From assembly GCA_035048485.1 (NCBI GenBank), contig CM068587.1, positions 49,808,496 to 49,872,495 on the forward strand: a stretch of DNA of 64,000 nt. Reading direction: 5' to 3'. The notes below the pieces were generated by a model. It was not told the origin of the DNA, did no database searches, and worked only from the letters and a program-made list of their open reading frames with translations. The stretch's first letter is position 1. Every line of letters starts with the position of its first letter. The stretch comes from Pteria penguin (lineage: Eukaryota > Mollusca > Bivalvia > Pterioida > Pteriidae). Position numbers and translations under genes: made by a program. Positions 22,425 to 32,747 of this stretch are shown here, piece after piece.

Positions 22425-25400
22425 ATGACTCTACAAGTAAAAGTAACATACTGGTAAGCAGTCACGCCATACATTTTAAGTCCAGTGCCACTTAAAGTTG
22501 AATAGATCATTGAAAACAAGATAGATAACAGTATGTACTCTAGCCTAGCAAGGAACTGACACAAGATTATATGATAGTTAGTTATGTAATTATGAATAGA
22601 ATCTATGTCATTTCATTGCATTATATAATATTAGTGATACACAGACTGTAGCACGTTTGTCAGTAATGTACTGAACGATGAATATTTATCTGTTGTGTTG
22701 GGCATTCCTGTATAAATAAACAGATAAATAATGTATGGCTAATATTGAGAGGCAGTTTGGCCTGGTGTATCATGAACATTACAAAAGGTCAAGGACATTT
22801 TCTTTAACATGATGATTCATCCATTAAAATTTCTTGTCCAGGATACACCCTTTAGTGTTTTTTTCAAATCAGGTCCTTTATAAGAACACTTCCCAATGGA
22901 AATGTTATTGATTTTCCCAAACTTTGTCTAAATTTTCCCAAACACTGATCTTATCACTGATTTCATTATGCAAATGGGACCAAAATTTTCAAATGAAAGT
23001 TACAGGCATCTTTGAAAAACTAAAAAGAAAAACATTGCCTTTGGTTTTGTTACATTAAATTTATTTCGACAGATCTTTGTAATGCAAAAAAGTTGTAATT
23101 ATATCCAGTGACAGATTCAGTGACGCTTTGATGGGTGAACAAGAAGATTTACTGCTTATTATGACAAAAAAAAATTGTCAGAAACTTTTGTTTAGCTTCA
23201 GTTTACTGCCAGATAGGGATGGGGAATCTGAATGCTTATGGTGACATTTTACTGGAATCTGAACAAAAATTACCAGTAATTAATTGCCTGTAAACCACTC
23301 TTCCCTTACTTCTGTTTTTTCCCTGGTCCTTACCACCAAAAACAGATAACGGGTTGTGCGGTTTTGCTCCCCCCCACCCCACCCCACCCTAACCTTACAC
23401 ACATAATTTTGATTTGCTCCTTACATTTATACATTATTTATTTCAGTATAAATGTGTATTCATATTTATTGTCCACAATGGCAAGACTATTTAATGTACA
23501 AGATGGCAACAGCCTTTATATCTATCCATTCTCACATAAATCATAGATCTGTAGCTGATGTATAAATCAATGTTGGGGCTGTTTCTTTTATGCAGTATGC
23601 TTATTGATCAAGTGAACGTGGCTCTCAGATAACTTTAGGACAAACTCTTGTTTGTGTAACAATCACTGAGTAAATCAGTAATAAGTTGTAAGTGTGTAAC
23701 AGTCATTGAGTAAATCAGTAAAAAATTGTAAGTGTGTAACAATCACTGAGTAAATCAGTAATAAGTTGTACATGTGTAACAATCACTGAGAAAATCAGTA
23801 ATAAGTTGTAAGAGTGTAACAATCACCGAGTAAATCAGTAATAAGGTGTAAGTGTGTAACAATCACCAAGTAAATCAGTACATGTAATAAGTTGTATGTG
23901 TTTAACAATCACTGAGTAAATCAGTTATAAATGTAAGAAAGTAATCACTGAATAAATTAGTAATAAGCTGTAAGTGTGTAACAATTGCTGAGTAAATCAG
24001 TAATAAGTTGTAAGTGTGTAACAGTCATTAAGTAAATCAGTAATAATTTGTACGTGTGTAGCAGTCATTGAGTAAATCAGTAATAAGTTGTACGTGTGTA
24101 ACTATCACTGAGTAAATGAGTAGTAAGTTGTAAGTGTAACAATCACTGAGTAAATCAATAATAAGTTGTAAGAGTGTAACAGTGGCTGAGTAAATCAGTA
24201 ATAAGTTGTAAGTGTCTAACAATCACCTTGAGTAAGTTGTAACTGTGTAACAATCACTGAGTACATCAGTAATAAATTGTAAGAGTTGAGAGTAAGACAG
24301 ATATTACAATTAATTTTTTCCATAGTGCAAAAAGGTAACATCTTTTCAGCATATTTAAAAACATTCTTTACAAAGGAAGTTTGGCCTTTTTAACATAACA
24401 ATTTGGAGTCTGTAGATGCAATTTGCTGTGTACTTAAATATGCTGTTTTCAACAGGTCAAGTTCCTTTGGCTTTATTCACGTCAATCTGCATGTCGCAAT
24501 GATGTGTCCTTTTGAAATTGAAATCTGAATTCCTGGGCTAGAATCCAAAAGTTGATATTTTAGTTTTGGTTCCTCTTAACCAGATCAGAAATTTCTCTGT
24601 TGTTGCATGACAGACCAAACAATGTTTATATCAACATGTCAGGATTTCTAGGCACATGTAACAATGTTTAGATGAAGAACTTTTAATGGTTTTTGCACTT
24701 TTCATTTTTTGAGTTCCATTAAATTAACTAGCAGAACTATTTTTAACTCACCTTGACGAAGTTGAGCTTATGTTACACCCCGGCGTCTGGGTCCACATTC
24801 CCGTTTGCATTCAGAGAAGTAGTTTGGGGTAACTCAGATTTGTAGAAAGTATAAGTGCTACAGTTACCAAACTTGCACCTTAGGTTCATTTTGAGAAACT
24901 GACTTAAGCACAGGCATCCTATGATGCATCTTACTTACATTTTACGCTTGAGTGACTTGGTTCAAGATTACAGTGTTCTAAAGAATTTCCTGCTAGCCCT
25001 TTAGTTGTTTTTGTTTGACTGATATTGTATCAAGGTTGGCCTGGTAATCTTTGATAACATGATGTTTCAATTCACACTTTTTGAGTGTGCAAGTGTGAAT
25101 TTTGAGTCCTGGACTGTACATGTAATTTTAAGTACATACCGAAGTAATAATTGAGCTTACTCTTGTTATATACTCAGGATATACCCACACTGTATATACT
25201 ATTGTTGATTTTTTTTCTGTTTTCAGAGGAGCATGAGGTTATGCCTCCAAGGTAAGACTCGTCAATATTACTAAATATCATTTCAAGCTACAGGTAAAAA
25301 GTTACAGGGTAAACATCTTTTGGCCAAGAACAATAACTCTGACATGGACAAGGTATTATTCTTCCTGTATGCAAGTAAAATGATTATGATTACTGAAAAT

Positions 25401-28400
25401 GCATGTCTTTTGATAAAAATTTAAGTGCCGGTATCTAAGGAAATATTCAATATTCTTATCTCCAAGGTGGCTATTTATCTTTACGGACCTCTAAAGTTAT
25501 TAAAATATATAAATTGTAATATTTATGAATTAGGAAGACTATGTAATAATTGTGTTATTTTGTTTGTCTTGCAGTTCCGTAAACTGAAGACGGAACTTGA
25601 GAAGGCATTTCCTGATAAACTTGATGTGGTAAGCGAGGAATAAGTTGCATGTTAATAAATCACATCATGTTCTCATAGTAATTAAAGAACACACTATTAA
25701 AGCATTTGTTATTACATGTACTAGACTGCTGTCTGGGGGCGTCAGTTTTTCACAAACACATCTTGTTTGTTTTGTTGAAAATAATGTATTCCTTTCTTGT
25801 TAAACACAAAATCAAGGTTATCATCTTCTCATGTAATATTTTGCTGAGGGTATGAAGTGTCTGTCCATCTGTTTAAAGTAATGTCCTGTATTTGCCCATC
25901 TTTTCAAAGTAATATTTTCCTGTGTCTGTCCATCTGTCTCTAAGTTTTTTTTTTTGATATCATCTGTGTGTTTGTGCCCTCCTGAATGCTTTCTACATCC
26001 GAGTATTCAGAAGTTTATCAGACTTTGTGAACTTATCGATTATATGGTGAGGATGAATCCAAGAATCCTACATATTTACAAGGTCAAGGGTCTTAAGTCA
26101 TGGTTACATAAAGGGATGATCTTTATTTTCTTTTTTTTTTTTCTTTTTTTTTTTTTTTGGTGGAGCTCTTGTTTCATCTTTATGGTAGTCATAGTAACCA
26201 GTATATCATGGTTGAAAAAATGGAAGATAAGTAATGACCTTCAGCAGGCACCATTTGTGGACCTTTTTTCTGTCCCTCAATGGAGATGGACAAAGTGTCA
26301 GTCTACCAGCTGAAGATGGGTTATCTTCTCCAGGTAATCCAGTGTCCCCCGCCTCTAATTACTGATTCTCACCATATAGATCATAGAAAGTTTACATTTC
26401 TAATGAGATCATACTTGGGTACATGGATATTCAAACTCAGAGTTACAGCAGGTCTGAGTTTTCAATTTAAAAGTTTCAGTTTTGTTAATAAAAATACTAA
26501 AAAGACTGCATGATGACTTAGTTTTTGTTTAAGTTTGACTGTATAACAGTTGATATTGCCAGTTTTATCTGTAAGTTTACGTGACTTAATAGTTAAGCTG
26601 GATGTAATGGAACAGAAATAATGAATTAATATAATTTTGTAATATTATAACTGTACATGATGTATTGTTTCTTGTAGGCTGGGATATCTACCCCTCAAGT
26701 GACGGGATGGTTGGAGGTTGAAGTTAATGGCAAACTACTTCATTCCAAAAAGGTATGATAATTATTCTTTTTGAGACACTTTGTTTTTACTTGTTGGATT
26801 ATTCGGTCGTTCCGTTACACAGGTACTAAACTCAACAAATGATGCTTCCATAGGAAATTGGTGATGTCATAATTGTACTATATCAGATACTGTCCTCAAT
26901 GGGAAATAACTCTGTTTACCGAAAATACTCAATATGTCACTTTAATAGTAAAAAAAAATATGGACTTGAAAGCATCTTAAACATAAGAATGTATTCTTGG
27001 TATTGGACATGTTAGACCTGAGCTACCTGTACCCCAAGTCATCAGCCTTCCTATGTATACATTATCTTAATTCATGTAGACATAAAGGACTTCATATCAG
27101 ATATTTTTGGCCTCCTATCAAAAGATCACAAGGCATTTTGTTTTTGTCCTCTCTGCCTGTCTGTCTTTTTGTCTGTAACTTTAACATATATCTTCTATAC
27201 CTTTCATCAGAATTTGATCATACTTCACCAAAATGTTAAGGGCATTTGGACAAAGTCACTGAAGGTCATTTCTGAAAGGTCAAGGTCACTTATTAACTAT
27301 GATAATATGAAGTACATGTATGTGTATGATCTCCTACACCTTTCATCAGAATTTGATCATACTTCACCAAAACATTATTTAGGTTAAGGGCCTTTGGACA
27401 AAGGTCACTCAAGGTCATTTCTGAAAGGTCAAGGTCACTTATTAACTATAACTTACAAACCATGAAGTATGTATATCTCCTACACTTTTTATCAGAATTT
27501 GATCATACTTCACCAAAATATTATTTAGATTAAAGGCTTTTGGACAAAGGTCACTCAAGGTCATTTCTGAAAGGTGAAGGTCACTTATTAACTATGATTT
27601 AAAGGAACATGAAGTACTTATACCTCCTATACCTTTCGTCAGAATTTGATCATACAACACAAAAAATGTTATTTAGGTTCAGGGCTTTTGGACAAAGGTC
27701 ACTCAAGGTCATTTCTGAAAGGTCAAGGTCACTAATTAACTATGACTTAAAGTAACATGAAGTACTTGTGTCTCCTATACCTTTCTTCAGAATTTGATCA
27801 TACTTCACCAAAAATGTTATTTAGGTTAAGAGCTTTTGGACAAAGGTCACTCTAGATCATTTCTGAAAGGTCATGTTCATGATAAAAAGTTTTATTTCGT
27901 AACTAATCAAGGTAAAGCTTACTCATTTTAGTTTAAGATACTGTGATCACTTGTTGTTCTACAGTTAACTCAATTGGATATCCATATGATATGTTGAGAT
28001 TTGAAATCGTCAATAATGAATACAATGATTTTCTATATATTGAGTCATTTATTTTCTTCATTATTGCTACGCTTCTTGGAGCATCCATCAGTTTTACTGA
28101 TTTTTTTTTTGTATATGAATTGAGTCATCAATTTCCTGCATCATAGCTGCCGTTCGGGGGCATCCATCAGTTTTACTGATACTCTTGTTTTTTTCGCAGA
28201 GATGTGAACAGCACAGGTAAATTTATATCTGAATTCTCGCTGTGTGATGTTCCAACTGTTTTTTTGTATTTTCACTGCTGACAACTGTAAATTTTGCATC
28301 AATATATAAACAAAATCTTGTATGTGATGATATTATTGATTTGAAACATAAAAAAGTTCAGTAATCTAGTATATATCTAAGTTGCTTGTGTGAGCCTTGG

Positions 28401-29056
28401 GGGTGGGGGGATGTTCTACGCTTTGTCATATTTTCATGTGTAATCTTGGGCAGGTGGTTAAGTCTGCCAATGTTCAAATTGTTTCATCCTCAACAACACC
28501 ATGGCATTTGCTCTTAGCATTTATGTTAAGAGCCAATACCATGGGATTGCCATTTATGATATTCTTTTTGAAAGTCAGAAAAAAATAGTCAGTGCCACAA
28601 TAGTACTTAAAGAGAAAAAGCTGCAGTAGTTATTCTGAAAATATGTGGCAGCATGTTATGCAACATTTGAATTGCTCTTGATATAAATGCTTCTCAGGAA
28701 ATGTAGTTTTGCAGATACAGTTAATTCTTGATACCTCAAACGTGAATGGACGATTAAAATCAGTTTGTCTTCAGGGAGATAGAGATGTATATTTATAAAA
28801 CCGTTTTAGAATCGGGAATTCAAGATAAGTTTGAGTTAGTAGGAAATTCCATTCAACATTGTTCGAGTAAATGAAAGTCAACTGTACCGTAATTAATATC
28901 ATTGAAAAGAAATAATTTCGAAGAAAGAAGAAAATTCTTGCTAATAGCAATGTACAGATAATTACAATGAATTCCTTCCAGGGAGGAGATGGCTATGTAG
29001 ATAGCGATGCAAAACTACAGAAGATCAAAGATGGCATTGCTGCTGCTCTCAGTTAA
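22425..29056 (+). CDS. Selenoprotein W paralogue with a predicted UxxU motif (SelW-a, 5 coding exons, 85 residues)
   Basis: Coding exons are 22425-22453, 25227-25251, 25575-25628, 26678-26752 and 28982-29056, all GT-AG. The start is the first Met after an in-frame TGA at 22359. SelW is a small thioredoxin-fold redox selenoprotein with a beta-strand, a CxxU loop and a helix. Here strand 1 is MTLQVKVTY. The next codon is split TG|A, then GGA GCA TGA GGT TAT follows, giving U-G-A-U-G-Y if both UGAs are decoded. The rest, FRKLKTELEKAFPDKLDV, TPQVTGWLEVEVNGKLLHSK and GDGYVD, matches the SelW family closely, and 85 residues is the family length. A SECIS-like element lies in the 3'UTR. The paralogue SelW-b has Cys at the split codon. 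A 2-nt-shifted acceptor would abolish the frame (it reaches TAA in exon 3). Family call is very strong; decoding of the first UGA is inference. Confidence 0.9.
23645..24288. repeat. 40-bp minisatellite, about 15 units
   Basis: The unit is of the form AATCACTGAGTAAATCAGTA followed by ATAAGTTGTAAGTGTGTAAC. Early units are exactly 40 bases and later ones drift, with small indels. It lies in SelW-a intron 1. ORFs crossing it on the minus strand (LLLIYS-type repeats) are artefacts. Confidence 0.9.
25227..25251 (+). other. 25-nt micro-exon carrying the SelW-a Sec codons
   Basis: Its first base, A, completes the split codon TG|A begun at 22452-22453. The second, intact TGA is at 25234-25236. The exon runs A GGA GCA TGA GGT TAT GCC TCC AAG and is followed by GTAAGA; the acceptor is TTTTCAG. 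The exon is invisible to standard ORF finding. Confidence 0.85.
27175..27880. repeat. About 145-bp minisatellite, 5 units, rich in AAGGTCA
   Basis: The marker CAGAATTTGATCATAC recurs at about 27208, 27347, 27492, 27640 and 27788. Most units carry two nonamers of form TNAAGGTCA (CTCAAGGTCA, then GGTCAAGGTCAC or GGTGAAGGTCAC). The last unit is degraded. The array is in SelW-a intron 4. Confidence 0.88.
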
Positions 29057-29098
29057 GGTCCACAAGGACAAGAGAAGACAAGATACCAGATTATAGAG

Positions 29099-29782
29099 GT
29101 AAAAATTAGCTTATCTACTTCCACAAAAATTTATGATTATATCTTAGTATGCCCTACCCATTGACTTTATGATCCATTTGTGAATCAAAACAGTCACCCG
29201 TTTTCCCTGTTAAATCAGACTTTCTCATATATACTTTTGGGTCACATGGAAAAACTTTCTGGCTCTAATATTAATCTCAGTAGATATATTCCTTTTCTAA
29301 AACCACTTGACTGATTCTTTGATTGGTCGATTGGTTTATGTTTCACCTCGCTTAAAATTTTTTTCAGTCATATGAATAGTGACATTGAAGTGGGATGTAT
29401 TAACCAATTAACCATGATGGAACAATCTAGAAATCGAACCCCAGACTGTCTGCACATCAGTCCAATCACGAAACCACTACATCAGTTCTGCCCCTTAGCT
29501 AATTCTGATGAAAAGTTTTTAAGAAATGATAAGAAATCCTTCCAAGAGAAGTGTGAATTAAATATATAACAAGAAACACTCAATGGCCACAAATTTTAGG
29601 CCACTTTGTCTTTTATCAAGTGAAAACAAATTTGTTATTTTTTTTCCACTTGATGAAGGCCAAGAGACTCAAAATTTATGGACATTGAGTCTTTCTTGAA
29701 AATTTCTTTGACTGATGGATAAAACTGTAGGCTATTTTTGAATTGTACAATCATATTACCTTGGGTTTGTTTTTAATTTCAG
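29099..29782 (+). other. SelW-a 3'UTR intron
   Basis: The donor AG|GTAAAA follows TTATAG 42 nt after the stop codon, and the acceptor TTTAATTTCAG precedes the SECIS exon. SelW-b has the same intron at 36348-36705 with matching flanks (TTATAGAG|GTAAAA and TTTCAG|TTAAGATCTTCACTG). Conservation in both paralogues supports it. It contains a SINE B relic (about 29311-29490) and a foldback element. Confidence 0.8.
29570..29698. mobile_element. Short foldback element in the 3'UTR intron
   Basis: CAAGAAACACTCAATGGCCA at the left is inverse to GGACATTGAGTCTTTCTTG at the right, and inner segments TTTATCAAGTG and CACTTGATGAA also pair. The 129-base segment would form a nearly complete hairpin. Confidence 0.75.
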
Positions 29783-29810
29783 TTGAGAACTTCACTGAAG
29801 TAGCGTTGTT

Positions 29811-29876
29811 TAGTTCATAAATGAAGGTTACCAACAAAAATCCGTGGATAGTGGTCAACTGGATGGCTGGAACTAC
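29811..29876 (+). promoter_or_regulatory. SECIS element of SelW-a
   Basis: Helix 1 is TAGTTC (29811-29816) with GAACTA (29870-29875). The core is ATGA at 29821 opposite GGAT at 29861, which supplies the tandem sheared G.A/A.G pairs. Helix 2 pairs AG-TT-ACCA with TGGT-AACT around two single-base bulges. The apical loop carries AAAAA at 29836-29840, 15 nt after the ATGA start. A SECIS of this order directs SBP2-dependent Sec insertion at UGA. Equivalent spacing is seen in SelW-b. Fold drawn by hand. Confidence 0.85.
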
Positions 29877-30160
29877 AATGCCACTGCATTGAATGCCGTC
29901 GACTCTACGGGAAGGGAACCTCTTGTGCATCAGATGTGACATATTCCTATTATTTATATTCTTCAGTTATTTTCACCTTTATGTGTACCATTTACAAAAA
30001 ATACCAGGATAGGTTGTCTATCTATGAAATTATGTTTATTAAGTAAAGGTTTAATTTTTCACCACTATTTTATTTTGTCTTCCCAGTTTTCTGCTTTATT
30101 CTCCCAAATTGTGTGTTTCCACAGATGCATTTTTATTATTTAGTTCTTTTTTTTTTTTGT

Positions 30161-30166
30161 AATAAA
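30161..30166 (+). terminator. Polyadenylation signal of SelW-a
   Basis: AATAAA occurs about 380 nt into the SECIS exon, following a T-rich run. The neighbourhood (ATGAAAATTG) is conserved at 37060-37070 in SelW-b, where the hexamer itself is degraded. Confidence 0.65.
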
Positions 30167-30460
30167 ATGAAAATTGAACAGAATGGCGTATATTTTTCTT
30201 CATAAATGGTGAAGACTCATGAAATTGTGAAATTCAGACTTTATAGACCGTTTAACATTACCTGCGGGATTTAGGTTTCGAGTGGAAAATAGTCATGTTT
30301 CCCGTAAAATTTTTGACGTCAGAATAAAGTATTGATTGTGCCTTACATTGTTTACTGGAACAATGGGGAACGTCATTCCCTCGGTCAGTGTTAAAGAGTC
30401 TATACAGGTTGATTATACCTTGTAGCCAGCCTCAATCTTGAAAATTTTTTCAACTGTCTG

Positions 30461-30719
30461 CATGAAATTGTTATACATCACATCAAGATCAACTTGAAAT
30501 TGTTATACATCACATCAAGATCAACTTGAAATTGTTATACATCACATCAAGATCAACTTGAAATTGTTATACATCACATCAAGATCAACTTGAAGTTGTT
30601 ATACATCACATCAAGATCAACTTGAAATTGTTATACATCACATCAAGATCAACTTGAAATTGTTATACATGTGCATCACATCAAGATGAAGATGAAGTTG
30701 TTATACATCACATCAAGAT
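30461..30719. repeat. 32-bp minisatellite, about 8 units
   Basis: The unit is TTGAAATTGTTATACATCAC followed by ATCAAGATCAAC. The six central units are nearly identical, which suggests recent expansion. It is immediately downstream of SelW-a. Confidence 0.95.
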
Positions 30720-31129
30720 TATATTCATGATATACTGGTTGCATCTGACTGATGGTTTGAATCAGATTTATACTGGTCAGGAAGGTAAATCCAAATGCGA
30801 GATAAATCTGGATGATTCATTAAAATCATATGAAATGAACAAATTTTAAGATATCCGTTGTCATACAGTTTAAAAAGGTGTTGCTCTTTCAAGTAGTGCA
30901 GTTAAAATTACTTTAAATGGACTGAAAATAACAAAAATAGCGATCACACAAATACACTGTGCATTCAGAATTTACCTTTCCGACCTTTAACCATATAACT
31001 GAACCACCCTTGTTTTTGGATTGTTATTACATCCAAGGAAAAACCAATATCTGTAGTTTGCATAGATATGTTTAAGTTTCATCACCCTTCTCAACTTAGA
31101 ATATACTTAATTGTCCCAGCCTATTTTCT

Positions 31130-31630
31130 CTCTTTCTTGTTTAACATCCCGTCAGGGTTATTTCACTGATAAGGTGATAGCATCTACCCAAGGTGTGGCA
31201 CAGAATTATTGACCTATGTATCAGACCAACCAGGGTCTGGCGCCATAAACTGAGAATATACTTAAACAATTTTTTCATTTTAATTTATTCCTTTATCAAA
31301 GGTTCGAATAAATTGTCATGCAGAATGATTTAATTCTATTTATTATTCCACTTATTCATTCATTGATGAACAGAATTTTGACTTAAGTATTTTCTCAGTT
31401 TATGGCGCCAGACCCTGAAGCGGTGAGGGATTCTTTATGAGCCAGTGTTGACTGACTTTGAGAGTGTGGTGTTTGGATTTTGTTGTCTCATCCAAAAGAG
31501 AATAGACTGGATTTTGTTGTCTCGTCCAAAAGAGAATACACTGATGAATTTCTGGTGGGACTCAAAGTTAGGACCCCTCGGCTACAATCTAAGCCAAGCA
31601 TGTTACTGACCGAGTTATGTCAGTTCACCA
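31130..31630 (-). mobile_element. SINE family A relic interrupted by a foldback MITE
   Basis: The left part keeps GTTATTTCACTGATAAGGTG and GGCACAGAATTATTGACC of the SINE tail-side half. The right part resumes with CTGAAGCGGTGAGGGATTCT and ends in a degenerate head. The interruption coincides with the 31231-31417 foldback, so the MITE inserted into an existing SINE. Confidence 0.6.
31231..31417. mobile_element. Best-preserved foldback MITE copy
   Basis: The terminal arms are CAGGGTCTGGCGCCATAAAC and its exact inverse GTTTATGGCGCCAGACCCTG (with one A/T difference further in), continuing to about 35 paired bases. Interior is AT-rich with no ORF. This copy is a reference for those at 6084-6286 and 9791-9998. 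Confidence 0.9.
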
Positions 31631-32747
31631 AGTTTGAATGACTTTCTAGTAGAGGAAAAGGCCTTGGATAGAGAGAGATATGGGCATATGATTGCCACTT
31701 TGGAAAGTGGTGTCTCCCCACCACTTTTTGCATAAATGTTACGGCATTATGGTCCCTACAAAAAAATGCAAAATGCTTCTTGGTGCATTGTTTAAAAACA
31801 ATTTGTTTTTCTTAATAAATCATGTGCCAAGACTACTTAATATATGTATGCACTTCTAGTTAAAAAGGATTTTATTTAATTAAGAGGTACAAGTTGTGTC
31901 TCCCAATGTTTCAAAGTGGACTTTGCCACTGTGTAGGAACAAAGAACATCAAAGTATCGATTGGTAAGGGGAGAAAGGAGTGAGAAGGCATGTATGGTTA
32001 GACAAAGAGGAAGGGCAGCCGAAGAGTTTCACTCCTTCTTACACGCTGACAGCGATATGTTCTTAAAAACTGAAAGTTAGGATATGGTTATGACAATCTG
32101 TTAAGAAGTAAGCAGTCTATAGGCCCCTTCTCCTCATAACTCCGAGAAATCCAATTTTATACCATTGATTTAGTCATGTTTATTAAAATTTGTTGTTTGT
32201 ATGTATGCATATTCCCTAGTTTGCATGTATGCATACAACCACAGGGCTTTGGTGTAATAAAAGGGGGGGGGGGGGGCAACGAGCCAAAAGCCCTGTGATA
32301 CAACTTTGCTTTCTGACTCGCACCCCACTACTAGCTGTCCGAATTACCCTAAAAAGTGGGTTATTTGATAAGGTCTTTCGAAAAAAGTACAATGCAGAAA
32401 CGGATCCAGCTGTTTCTGAGAGTTGTAAAATACATGTACTGTCGACGAAAGCAAGGGTTCAGCTCTGTGGTAATGAAAAAGTCTTTTTGTACGGAGTGTT
32501 AAAATTCGCCGATCAAGTTCTGTCCACTAAAATTCTCCTTTTACATCTATCCTGGACTTTGATGCCACACTAAATCCTCTTCTTTTTTGTGAATGCGATG
32601 AAACCTGGAATATTCGGAATGTTGTTGTCCGTTTTGGGTTTCTTATTTAGAATGGAGCTTGTAAGAAACTGGTAACGAAGGGGCGCACTGCATAGTGTCG
32701 CAGTGAACAAAACTGAACTCAAATCATTATATAATCTGCAGCTAGAC

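Larger units (their letters stand above)
30191..32747. other. Intergenic region between SelW-a and SelW-b
   Basis: This 2.5-kb stretch has a 32-bp minisatellite, a SINE relic with a nested MITE, and no recognisable exon. The ORF at 32229-32573 has no family resemblance. The SelW-b promoter should be in the last few hundred bases, but no core element is evident. Confidence 0.5.

Noticed and set aside
25227..25251. Alternative acceptor two bases downstream (CAGAG|GAGC) giving Trp instead of Sec
   Set aside because: It shifts the frame and runs into TAA at the start of exon 3, losing all SelW similarity.
22425..29056. SelW-a as a pseudogene because of two in-frame stop codons
   Set aside because: Both are TGA, one at the conserved Sec site and one at the motif Cys site. 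All splice sites, the rest of the frame and the SECIS are intact.
32229..32573. 114-codon plus-strand ORF just upstream of SelW-b
   Set aside because: It contains a poly-G run, matches no family I recognise, and overlaps probable promoter DNA.
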